Assembly: GCA_002441395.1 (NCBI GenBank)
Contig: DJVZ01000062.1
Location: 11,984 to 26,960, forward strand
Reading direction: 5' to 3'
Origin: Spirochaetaceae bacterium UBA6243
Lineage (GTDB): Bacteria; Spirochaetota; Spirochaetia; Treponematales; Rectinemataceae
Length of the DNA stretch: 14,977 nucleotides
Shown here: in pieces, positions 7,093-13,727 of the stretch
How positions within the stretch are numbered: the first letter of the stretch is position 1
Layout of the letters: the number at the start of each line of letters is the position of its first letter
The notes under the pieces: generated by a model
Seen by the model: only the letters and a program-made list of their open reading frames with translations
Database searches by the model: none
What the model was told of the DNA's origin: nothing
Translations under genes and position numbers: made by a program

Positions 7093-8615
7093 CCGACAGA
7101 CCCGTCATGCTCGAACTGAAAAAACTCAAGAAATATTTTCCCGTAAAGCGAGGTCTCGCGATCCACGCGCTGGAGGACATCAGTTTCAAGATATACGAGG
7201 GCGAGAAGTTCGGCGTCGTGGGAGAGTCGGGCTGCGGAAAATCGACGCTGGGGAGGACTATTCTCCAGCTCTATCCGCCGACGAGCGGCGCGTGCATCTA
7301 TCACGGGAAGACACTGGAGGAGGTCTCTCCGAAATACGTGAAGCGGGAGATCGCGGAGCTCTTGAACTATCAGAAGCGCGCGGGCGAGTTTTACCAGAAG
7401 TCGCTTGAGGTTGAGGCACATATCGCCAAGCTCGATAAGGAGAAGGATGCTTCAACCATTGCCGCCCTTCAGTCGCGGGCCAAGGAATTGCGCAAAGACG
7501 CTTCGCGCCAGTTGAGGGAGGGGTCGCGCACGGTCGGCTCGCTCATTCTGAGCGAAAAGCTTCCGGAGATCGCGGAGCTTTTTTCTCTGTCCGAACAGGA
7601 ATCGGAGCGCGCGCACGCCGGCATTCTGGAACTGGCAAAACTCGAGGCCGAAGAGCTGGAGGAGCGCGCCTCGCACGTGGCCTCCGACGAAATCGCCCGG
7701 AAAATCGGCGAATGCCGGGCTTTCATCGGCGAGCATATAAAAAAATCACAGGGATACCGGGAAAAAGCCTTCGAATATCGGGGCAAGCATGTGCTCCCCA
7801 TTACAGAGCGCTGTCTGGACCCGGCATATCAGGCCAAACTGGACCACAACTACGAGAGGGGCATAAACTTGGGCAAGCTCACGGGGGAGGAGATGAGGGC
7901 GCTGCGCCGCGACATGCAGATCGTCTTTCAGGACCCGGCCGCGAGCCTCGATCCGCGCCAGACCGTCGGCAAGGCGATCGAAGAAGTCTTCATCATCAAC
8001 ACCGATTATTCGCCCACGGTCCGCTGGGAGAAGACCGTCGCGCTGTTTGAGAAAGTGGGCCTCAAGCGCGAGTACTGCGACTACTATCCACATCAGCTCT
8101 CCGGCGGCCAGAAACAGCGTGTGGGCATCGCGCGCGCGATCGCCCTCGATCCCAAGTTCGTGGTGCTGGATGAATCGGTATCCGCGCTCGACGTCTCGAT
8201 TCAGGCCCAGATTCTGCTGCTGCTCGACGCGCTCAGCAAGGAAAAGAACCTCACCTACTTTTTCATCACGCACGACCTGGGCGTGGTGAAACATTTCTGC
8301 GACAGGATTCTGGTGATGTATCTCGGGAACGTGTGCGAGCTCGCGCCTTCGAAGACGTTGTTCCGCGCGCCGCTGCACCCCTACACGACCTCGCTGCTCG
8401 AAGCGGTGCCGCGGCCTGTCGTGCGCGAACAGTCCAAGAAGGAGCGGATCCTCGAGGGCGAAGTTCCGAGCGCCCTGGCGCCGCCCCCGGGCTGTCCCTT
8501 CCATACCCGCTGTCCCAAACGTATGGTAATCTGTACTCATGACAAGCCCGAACTGAGGGAAATCGAGCCGGATCATTTTGTGGCCTGCCATCTCTACGAC
8601 AGGAGCGATGCATGA
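7089..8615 (+). CDS. dppF: Peptide ABC transporter ATPase, DppF type, with a large helical insertion
   Basis: Second nucleotide-binding subunit, 508 residues against roughly 320-330 for DppF/OppF. Core motifs are all present: Walker A GESGCGKS (45-52), Q-loop FQDPAASLDP (280-289), signature LSGGQKQR (337-344), Walker B VVLDESVSALD (358-368), and H-loop histidine 395 in ITHDLGVV. The oligopeptide C-terminal region is also present (GCPFHTRCPKRM, 468-479). Between Walker A Lys51 and Q-loop Gln281 there are about 230 residues where 45-55 are usual. The extra part (about 78-264) is charged and mostly helical or coiled-coil in character, rich in Glu, Lys, Ala and Leu; normal family sequence resumes at LTGEEMRALRRDMQIVFQDP. 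The insertion keeps frame and has GC-rich codon use like the rest, so it is not an assembly artefact by appearance. Start is supported by GAGG at 7078-7081 and the ATGA overlap. Confidence 0.92.
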   Translation: MTDRPVMLELKKLKKYFPVKRGLAIHALEDISFKIYEGEKFGVVGESGCGKSTLGRTILQLYPPTSGACIYHGKTLEEVSPKYVKREIAELLNYQKRAGEFYQKSLEVEAHIAKLDKEKDASTIAALQSRAKELRKDASRQLREGSRTVGSLILSEKLPEIAELFSLSEQESERAHAGILELAKLEAEELEERASHVASDEIARKIGECRAFIGEHIKKSQGYREKAFEYRGKHVLPITERCLDPAYQAKLDHNYERGINLGKLTGEEMRALRRDMQIVFQDPAASLDPRQTVGKAIEEVFIINTDYSPTVRWEKTVALFEKVGLKREYCDYYPHQLSGGQKQRVGIARAIALDPKFVVLDESVSALDVSIQAQILLLLDALSKEKNLTYFFITHDLGVVKHFCDRILVMYLGNVCELAPSKTLFRAPLHPYTTSLLEAVPRPVVREQSKKERILEGEVPSALAPPPGCPFHTRCPKRMVICTHDKPELREIEPDHFVACHLYDRSDA

Positions 8616-10282
8616 ACTTCGACCCGGGTTATCTGCCCTATCCTTCGACGCGGTATCCGGTGTACGCGCGGCACGGCATGGTGGCGGCCTCGTCGCCACA
8701 GGCCGCGGCCGCGGGGCTGGTCGCGCTCCGCAAAGGCGGAAACGCGGTGGACGCGGCGGTGGCGGCGGCGACCGCGCTGACGGTCGTGGAACCGACGGCG
8801 AACGGCATCGGGAGCGACGCCTTCGCGCTCGTGTGGATCGAAAGGGAAGGGAAGCTCTACGGGCTCAACGCGAGCGGGTGGGCGCCGGCCGATATTTCGA
8901 TAGAGAAGGTGCTCGCGCGGCAGGGGAGCGCGACGGGCGGGCGGGTCGAGGCGATTTCCGGAGCCCTTCCCGCGGCCGCCAGGATGCCCGTGTACGGCTG
9001 GGCGCCGACCATGGTCCCCGGGGCCCCCAAGGGCTGGGCCGAACTTGTGCGCCGCTTCGGGGCTCTGTCCCTGCCGGCGGTCATGGAGCCGGCCATCGAC
9101 TACGCGCGCAACGGCTACCCTGTTTCGGCGAACCTCGCGCGCATGTGGGGGCGCGCGCTCGAAAAATACCGCAAAACCTGCTCGGGACCGGCCTTCGAAG
9201 AATGGTACAGAACCTTTGCTCCCGAAGGCCGCGCGCCTTCCGCCGGCGAAATCGTGCGACTCCCCAACCACGCGCGCACGCTCGAGCTCATCGCGGAATC
9301 GCGTGCCGAAGCTTTTTACAGGGGCGAACTCGCCGACCGCATCGTGGCGGACAGCGAGGAATTCGGCGGTTATTTCTCCAGAGCCGACTTCGCCGAATAC
9401 GAGGCGGCCTGGGTCGAGCCGATCTCGGTGAACTATCGCGGCTACGATGTCTGCGAAATTCCGCCGAACGGCCAGGGTATCGTCGCGCTCATGGCGCTCA
9501 ACATACTAAAAGAATTTTCGTTCGCCGAGCGCGAATCGGCCGACACCTTCCACCTTCAGTGGGAGGCGATGAAGATCGCGTTCGCGGACGGCATGGGGCA
9601 CGTCACCGACCCGAAATCGATGCGCGTCCGGCCCTCCGACCTCATCCGGCCGGAATACGGCGCCGCGCGCGCCCGCGAGATCGCGCCCGACGGTCCCGCC
9701 GGGCTCTACGGCGCGCAGACCCCGCCCAAGTCGGGCACCGTCTACCTCTGCGCCGCCGACGGCGAAGGCAACATGGTCTCCTATATCCAGAGCAACTACA
9801 TGGGCTTCGGCTCAGGCGTCGTCGTGCGCGGTACGGGCATAGGCCTCCAGAACCGCGGCGCCGATTTTTCGCTCAATCCCACCCATCCCAACTGCCTCGC
9901 CCCGCGCAAGAAGACCTACCATACCATCATTCCCGGCTTTCTGCTCAAGGACGGCCGCGCGCTTGGTCCTTTCGGCGTTATGGGCGGCTACATGCAGCCT
10001 CAAGGGCACGTGCAGGTCGTCACCAACCTGATCGATTTCGGCCTCAACCCTCAGCAGGCGCTCGACGCGCCGCGCTGGCAGTGGCTCCATGGTAAAAAAT
10101 TCGCGGTGGAGCGCGCCTTCCGCCCGGACATCGTCGGCGCGCTGGCGGCGCGCGGCCACGACATCGAAGTGAGCGAGGACAGCACGCCTTTCGGCCGCGG
10201 ACAGATCATTCTGCGCCTGCCGGGCGGCGCGCTCATCGGCGGCACCGAGGGTCGCACCGACAGCAATATCGCGTGCTGGTGA
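8612..10282 (+). CDS. ggt: Gamma-glutamyltransferase-family Ntn hydrolase without signal peptide
   Basis: A 556-residue member of the gamma-glutamyltransferase/cephalosporin acylase family, which self-cleaves to expose a catalytic threonine and then cleaves or transfers gamma-glutamyl groups. Landmarks: AASSPQAAAAGLVALRKGGNAVDAA (24-48; conserved start of the large subunit), EPTANGIGSDAF (60-71), and PGAPKGW (136-142). Thr376 in SGTVYLCAADGEGNMVS is the likely cleavage site and nucleophile, followed by QSNYMGFGSG (393-402) and GGYMQPQGH (458-466). No signal peptide or membrane segment is present, so the enzyme should be cytoplasmic, unlike classical periplasmic GGT; it resembles the YwrD-like branch. 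AGGAG at 8601-8605 and an ATGA overlap with the upstream ATPase gene tie it to the transporter operon. Exact substrate is uncertain; amidase or acylase activity is an alternative. Confidence 0.9.
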   Translation: MNFDPGYLPYPSTRYPVYARHGMVAASSPQAAAAGLVALRKGGNAVDAAVAAATALTVVEPTANGIGSDAFALVWIEREGKLYGLNASGWAPADISIEKVLARQGSATGGRVEAISGALPAAARMPVYGWAPTMVPGAPKGWAELVRRFGALSLPAVMEPAIDYARNGYPVSANLARMWGRALEKYRKTCSGPAFEEWYRTFAPEGRAPSAGEIVRLPNHARTLELIAESRAEAFYRGELADRIVADSEEFGGYFSRADFAEYEAAWVEPISVNYRGYDVCEIPPNGQGIVALMALNILKEFSFAERESADTFHLQWEAMKIAFADGMGHVTDPKSMRVRPSDLIRPEYGAARAREIAPDGPAGLYGAQTPPKSGTVYLCAADGEGNMVSYIQSNYMGFGSGVVVRGTGIGLQNRGADFSLNPTHPNCLAPRKKTYHTIIPGFLLKDGRALGPFGVMGGYMQPQGHVQVVTNLIDFGLNPQQALDAPRWQWLHGKKFAVERAFRPDIVGALAARGHDIEVSEDSTPFGRGQIILRLPGGALIGGTEGRTDSNIACW

Positions 10283-10301
10283 GCGGTCTGAGAGGACAGA
10301 C

Positions 10302-10403
10302 ATGGCGGCCAACCTGGCGGCCTTCCGCTGGCAAACATGGCGGGCTGACCTCCGATTGACCATGGCGCCCCTTCGCCATATGCTTCGGCGAATATATGGA
10401 TGA
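10302..10403 (+). CDS. Possible 33-residue leader peptide coupled to the MFS gene
   Basis: ATG 10302 is preceded by AGAGGA (10291-10296) at a 5-base spacing, the best ribosome site in this gap. The frame encodes 33 residues, is strongly basic (six Arg against one Asp) and contains FRWQTWR. Its TGA (10401-10403) overlaps the start of the following MFS gene (ATG 10396), which has no ribosome site of its own and lies in a different frame. This is the arrangement expected for translational coupling. The peptide may have no function beyond delivering ribosomes. No family is recognised, and so short a frame could be accidental. Confidence 0.45.
   Translation: MAANLAAFRWQTWRADLRLTMAPLRHMLRRIYG
10362..10399 (+). 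promoter_or_regulatory. Two mutually exclusive hairpins at the MFS translation start
   Basis: Hairpin A pairs ATGGCG (10362-10367) with CGCCAT (10374-10379) around a 6-base loop. Hairpin B pairs CCATAT (10376-10381) with ATATGG (10394-10399), which includes the MFS ATG; inside it GC-TTCG-GC (10382-10389) can add a UUCG-capped extension. The arms share 10376-10379, so only one can form: B hides the start codon and A frees it. Earlier copies of ATGGCGG (10302-10308 and 10337-10343) could also pair with the CGCCAT arm. Arms are short, so the switch is a hypothesis. Confidence 0.35.
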
Positions 10404-11580
10404 AGTCCTCAACAATCAAAAAATTTCACTGAGATTCGGCCTCAATTATTTCATGCTTTTCGCGATATACGGCATTTCGTCGCCTTATTTGCAGCTCATG
10501 GTGCAGAGGCTGGGATACAGCCCCGCCGCGGTTGGCCTTTTCCTGGGTTTTTTCGAGCTTATCGGCATAACCGGTCCGATCTATCTTGCGCAAATCGCGG
10601 ACCGGTCCGGCAAGCTGAAACCCTTCCTTTTTGCCTCGACGGTGATGATTCTCGCCGGCCTTGGCCTGCTCGTGTCTTTTCACATTCCGCTCGTCACTCT
10701 CTTGAGCCTGGCACTGCTCTCGCTTGGAATCAAGACGCCGGTGCCCGTGCTGGACACATCGTTGCTGCGAACCATCGAATTTGCCTCCACAAAAGGAACT
10801 AAAACGCCGAATTACGGGCTTTTGAGGGCGATTGGATCGGTGGGTTTCGTGGTCGTCGCGCTCATTGCGCAGAGCATCCCAGGGTTTGACTCGAGCCCGA
10901 CCGGAACAATGGCGTTCGCTTTGGGCATTCTCGCGTGCCTCTTTCTGGTCAGCCTCTTTGCGCTGCCGGAAATCGGCACGACGCAGGCGCGCAAGGAGAA
11001 AATCTCTTTTTCGTTCAAATGGCTCGATTCGACATACCTGCTAGGGCTCGGCGTCATCGCGCTCGGAAGGCTCGCCATGGCGCCGATCGGCTCGTTCTTT
11101 TCGATGTATCTCACCGAGGAACTGCACTGGCACGCCGTCGGCGCGATGTGGGCACTGTCCGCCTCCTGCGAAATTCCCTTCATCATTCTCTCCTGGAAAT
11201 TCATACAGAAAAAAAACCCCATGCTCGCGATTGCGATTTCGTCCGGCGCCATTGTGGTCCGCCTCTTTATCTACGCGCTTTTCCCGACTCCGGCGGGCGC
11301 GATCACCGGCCAGATATTACATTCTCTTTGCTACGGATTGTTCCAGCCGGCCGCGCTCGCCTTCGTCAACCTGAAGACGCCTCCCGCTGCCCGCACCACG
11401 GGAATGGCGCTCTACATGGGCGTCGGCATAGGGTTGCCCACATTTCTGGGCAGCGCACTCGGCGGAGTGGTCGTCGAAACATTCGGCTATCGCTGGCTTT
11501 TCGCGAGCTACACGCTGTTCGCGTTGGCGAGCCTCGCGCTGTTCTGGAAATTCCGGGCCCGACTCACCGCGGTGAGGTGA
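10396..11580 (+). CDS. MFS transporter, MFS_1-like / nucleoside-symporter type
   Basis: A 394-residue inner-membrane transporter with about twelve hydrophobic segments. The N-terminus (LRFGLNYFMLFAIYGISSPYL, residues 12-32, then GYSPAAVGLFLGF) matches MFS_1-like and nucleoside H+ symporter proteins. The loop between helices 2 and 3, ADRSGKLKPF (68-77), corresponds to MFS motif A. A segment near 133-150 (KTPNYGLLRAIGSVGF) resembles the conserved helix-4/5 region of the same group. The frame is closed by a stop at 10357-10359, and the only start before Met20 is ATG 10396, which lacks a Shine-Dalgarno sequence and overlaps the stop of the small upstream ORF. The substrate is unknown; sugar, nucleoside and drug transport are all possible. 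It follows the GGT gene by 113 bases and could still be part of that transcript. Confidence 0.88.
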   Translation: MDEVLNNQKISLRFGLNYFMLFAIYGISSPYLQLMVQRLGYSPAAVGLFLGFFELIGITGPIYLAQIADRSGKLKPFLFASTVMILAGLGLLVSFHIPLVTLLSLALLSLGIKTPVPVLDTSLLRTIEFASTKGTKTPNYGLLRAIGSVGFVVVALIAQSIPGFDSSPTGTMAFALGILACLFLVSLFALPEIGTTQARKEKISFSFKWLDSTYLLGLGVIALGRLAMAPIGSFFSMYLTEELHWHAVGAMWALSASCEIPFIILSWKFIQKKNPMLAIAISSGAIVVRLFIYALFPTPAGAITGQILHSLCYGLFQPAALAFVNLKTPPAARTTGMALYMGVGIGLPTFLGSALGGVVVETFGYRWLFASYTLFALASLALFWKFRARLTAVR

Positions 11581-11591
11581 CATGCCGCATA

Positions 11592-11621
11592 TTGGCACCA
11601 GGGAATAAAAAACACTATCTT
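11592..11621 (+). promoter_or_regulatory. Weak promoter candidate before the oxidoreductase gene
   Basis: TTGGCA (11592-11597) and TATCTT (11616-11621), 18 bp apart, lie in the 58-bp gap after the MFS gene. Both boxes are imperfect; read-through from the MFS gene is equally likely. Confidence 0.25.
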
Positions 11622-11638
11622 TAAGTCCGGAGGTTATT

Positions 11639-12625
11639 ATGGATTCCGTTCGTTGGGGTGTTTTATCCGTTTCCAATCATTATAGGTTACGAGTGCATCA
11701 TCAGCTCATTGGTTCCGGGGTGACAAAGGTTCTCGGAATCGCGTCGCGGGACGCGGGGAGAGCGAAACAGGCGGCGCGTGAGCTTGGACTCGCGCGCTCC
11801 TTCGGCTCCTATGAGGCCATGCTCGCCGATCCCGAAATCGACGCGGTGTATATTCCGCTTCCCAACCATCTGCATGCCCAGTGGATAAAGAAGGCTGCGG
11901 ACGCCGGCAAGCATGTGCTCTGCGAAAAGCCATTCGCGATGGACGCCGCGCAGGCCGCCGAAGCCGTCCGCTATGCCGAATCCAAGGGCGTAAGAGTGAT
12001 GGAGGCCTTTATGTACCGCTTCCATCCACAATGGGCGCACACAAAACAGGTGGTGCAGTCGGGCGAGATAGGCAAGGTGCAGTTCGTCCAGATTCAATTT
12101 ACTTACAACAACAAGGATCCGCGCAACATTCGCAATATCCTCGACACAGGCGGCGGCGCGATGTACGACATCGGCTGCTACGCGTGTTCATCGAGCAGAT
12201 TCGTCATGGGAAAGGAACCGGAGCGCGCGATTTCCATCGTCCGTCGCGACGCCGAATTCGGGACCGACACGCTCTCTTCCGCGATGCTCGATTTCGGCGA
12301 CGCGCGGGCCCTCTTCACCGTCTCGACCCAATCGTTCCCCGTACAGCAGGTCGACATTATCGGGACTTCGGGCACGATCACGATCTTCATTCCCTACAAT
12401 ATGTACGACGATGTGCCGGCCGAGGTGCGCATCACGACGGGCATCGGACCGCGCATGGTCAGACTGGGGCCTGCCGGACAGTACCGGCTCATGTTCGACG
12501 CGTTCTCGAAGAGCATCATCGAAGGAAAGCCTGTGCCCACACCGCCGGAGGACGCGATCGCGAACATGAGGGCGATCGACGCGCTCTTCAGGTCAGAGAA
12601 GTCGGGGCTCTGGGAGAAGGTGTAA
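11639..12625 (+). CDS. Gfo/Idh/MocA-family NAD(P)-dependent oxidoreductase
   Basis: A 328-residue cytoplasmic dehydrogenase. The Rossmann domain (1-120) opens with RWGVLSVSN (5-13) and includes DAVYIPLPNHLHAQW (68-82) and the family's CEKPFAMD (95-102), whose Lys97 is the expected catalytic lysine. The C-terminal alpha/beta domain has GGGAMYDIGCYA (171-182), with Asp177 and Tyr181 in the places of the catalytic pair of dimeric dihydrodiol dehydrogenase and D-xylose/glucose-fructose oxidoreductase relatives. Such enzymes oxidise or reduce sugars, inositols or related polyols; the exact substrate cannot be read. The nucleotide-binding glycine motif is unusual: Ser occurs at positions 10 and 12 where Gly and Gly/Ala are common. 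GGAGG at 11629-11633, 5 bases before ATG, is a strong ribosome site. It follows the MFS gene by 58 bases, and the pair may serve one carbohydrate. Confidence 0.9.
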   Translation: MDSVRWGVLSVSNHYRLRVHHQLIGSGVTKVLGIASRDAGRAKQAARELGLARSFGSYEAMLADPEIDAVYIPLPNHLHAQWIKKAADAGKHVLCEKPFAMDAAQAAEAVRYAESKGVRVMEAFMYRFHPQWAHTKQVVQSGEIGKVQFVQIQFTYNNKDPRNIRNILDTGGGAMYDIGCYACSSSRFVMGKEPERAISIVRRDAEFGTDTLSSAMLDFGDARALFTVSTQSFPVQQVDIIGTSGTITIFIPYNMYDDVPAEVRITTGIGPRMVRLGPAGQYRLMFDAFSKSIIEGKPVPTPPEDAIANMRAIDALFRSEKSGLWEKV

Positions 12626-12642
12626 GCGCCGGAGACGGGCGC
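12626..12642. terminator. GC hairpin in the convergent gap
   Basis: GCGCC, 7-base loop, GGCGC directly after the oxidoreductase stop, in the 42 bases separating it from the end of the minus-strand CWC gene. No T-run follows on either strand, so it is a weak bidirectional terminator candidate. Confidence 0.25.
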
Positions 12643-12667
12643 GACGGACGAGAAGCGCGGCGCCATC

Positions 12668-12907
12668 TCAGTGAGCGCGGCCAGGCTCAACCGAAGCGCC
12701 GGCCGCAATCGCGGCGAGGCATTCGGGGCAGAGACAGTCGCTGTAGCGCGCCGCAAGTTCACTGCGCGCTTTCTCATCGAGTCGTACCGCGGCGCACCAG
12801 CACTGTGGCGAATGGAGGCACTCGAAACTTGCGCCGCAGCGCGGGCATGTTTTGATGACCGCCGGCGTGTTCTGGTGTCCATTCATGGTATTCGGCTCCA
12901 TGCTCAT
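12668..12907 (-). CDS. Small cysteine-rich CWC-type protein
   Basis: A 79-residue protein with eight cysteines. It has CPRCGASFEC at 21-30, CWC at 36-38, and CLCPECL at 58-64. This spacing (CPxCG, then CWC, then CLCxxCL) fits the cysteine-rich CWC family, small proteins of unknown role that probably bind a metal ion. The start ATG overlaps the ribA stop as ATGA (12904-12907 read on the minus strand), so it is probably translated by the same ribosomes. An in-frame ATG two codons later has better spacing (7 bases) from AGGG. The coupling to ribA and that protein's own N-terminal cysteine cluster hint at a shared metal or redox theme, which is inference only. Confidence 0.8.
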   Translation of the reverse strand: MSMEPNTMNGHQNTPAVIKTCPRCGASFECLHSPQCWCAAVRLDEKARSELAARYSDCLCPECLAAIAAGASVEPGRAH

Positions 12908-13605
12908 TCCCTGCCGTGATCGAGTTCGAGCAGGTGACCGAAGCGTTCTTTTTTCGTCCTGAGGTATTCCCGGTTGTGCATGTGCGGCGGCAGCTCGTGC
13001 GGCACGCGCTCGGTGACTTGTATGCCATACTGCTCGAGTTCAGCCACTTTTCCCGGATTGTTGGTCAGAAGGCGCACGCTTTTCACGCCGATTTTTTTGA
13101 GCATCTCGGCGGGAATCTCGTAGTCGCGGGCGTCGGGCGGAAAGCCGAGCGCGACATTGGCGTCGTACGTGTCGTAGCCAGCGTCCTGGAGCGCATAGGC
13201 GCGCAGTTTGTTCACAAGGCCGATACCGCGCCCTTCTGCCTGATGGTACAGCACGATGCCGCGCCCCTCTTTTTCGATGCGCTCCAGGGCATGGTGAAGC
13301 TGAGGACCGCAATCGCAGCGCAGGCTGCCAAGGGCGTCGCCGGTGAGGCATGCCGAGTGAACGCGCAGAAGCACGTTCTCCCCGTCGCCGATGTCGCCTT
13401 TTATGATCATGATATGATCTTTATTGTCCTTGTTGTTCACAAAGCCCGCGATAGTGAAATGCCCGTAGGCCGTCGGAAAATCGGCGACCGAGGCCACCAT
13501 GACGCACACCGATTCCTCGCAGGCCGCACAGTGATCTTTATTTGGGCAGTGGCGGAGAAATTCGATATCTTCTTTTATGATTTGCTCAATGCTCGGAATA
13601 TCCAC
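12904..13605 (-). CDS. ribA: GTP cyclohydrolase II with a cysteine-rich N-terminal extension
   Basis: A 233-residue enzyme that opens the GTP imidazole ring in the first step of riboflavin synthesis, in the cytoplasm. The core begins near residue 35 and matches E. coli RibA closely: FPTAYGHF (43-50), then RVHSACLTGDALGSLRCDCG (81-100) with zinc ligands Cys86, Cys97 and Cys99 in the known C-x10-C-x-C spacing. After these come EEGRGI-type and AEGRGIGLVNKLRAYALQD segments and RLLTNNPGK. No DHBP synthase (RibB) domain is fused. E. coli RibA has 196 residues; here about 32 extra N-terminal residues carry Cys20, Cys26, Cys29 and Cys34. The start is GTG 13605-13603, with AAAGGAG (13617-13611) 5 bases upstream on the minus strand. 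No ATG gives a core-only protein with a comparable ribosome site. Confidence 0.93.
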   Translation of the reverse strand: MDIPSIEQIIKEDIEFLRHCPNKDHCAACEESVCVMVASVADFPTAYGHFTIAGFVNNKDNKDHIMIIKGDIGDGENVLLRVHSACLTGDALGSLRCDCGPQLHHALERIEKEGRGIVLYHQAEGRGIGLVNKLRAYALQDAGYDTYDANVALGFPPDARDYEIPAEMLKKIGVKSVRLLTNNPGKVAELEQYGIQVTERVPHELPPHMHNREYLRTKKERFGHLLELDHGRE

Positions 13606-13727
13606 AACAACTCCTTTCTGAATATAAGGTAATTCATGCAGGCTGCCGCATTCCCAATGTTTTCAAACAGGTCCTCCGCGCGCCCCTTTGTCTTTTCCGT
13701 AGAAGTACCTTATTTTTATTATATACT
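13606..13727. promoter_or_regulatory. Divergent ribA/uvrC promoter region
   Basis: 122 bases separate the two starts. For uvrC, TTGTCT (13688-13693) and TATTTT (13711-13716) are 17 bp apart; alternatively TATACT (13722-13727) is a better -10 but lacks a good -35. Either would start transcription at or within a few bases of the uvrC start codons. On the minus strand a TATATT lies close to the ribA ribosome site, without a clear -35. No conserved RFN element (FMN riboswitch) pattern is visible ahead of ribA. Confidence 0.4.

Noticed and set aside
8578..10095. Long plus-strand open frame of 505 codons overlapping the GGT gene
   Set aside because: Arg-rich shadow in another frame of an intact GGT with recognisable motifs throughout.
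12916..13632. Plus-strand open frame of 238 codons opposite ribA
   Set aside because: The minus strand encodes a full GTP cyclohydrolase II; this is its complement.
13606..13727. FMN riboswitch ahead of ribA
   Set aside because: The gap is short, is shared with the uvrC promoter and shows none of the conserved RFN element segments.
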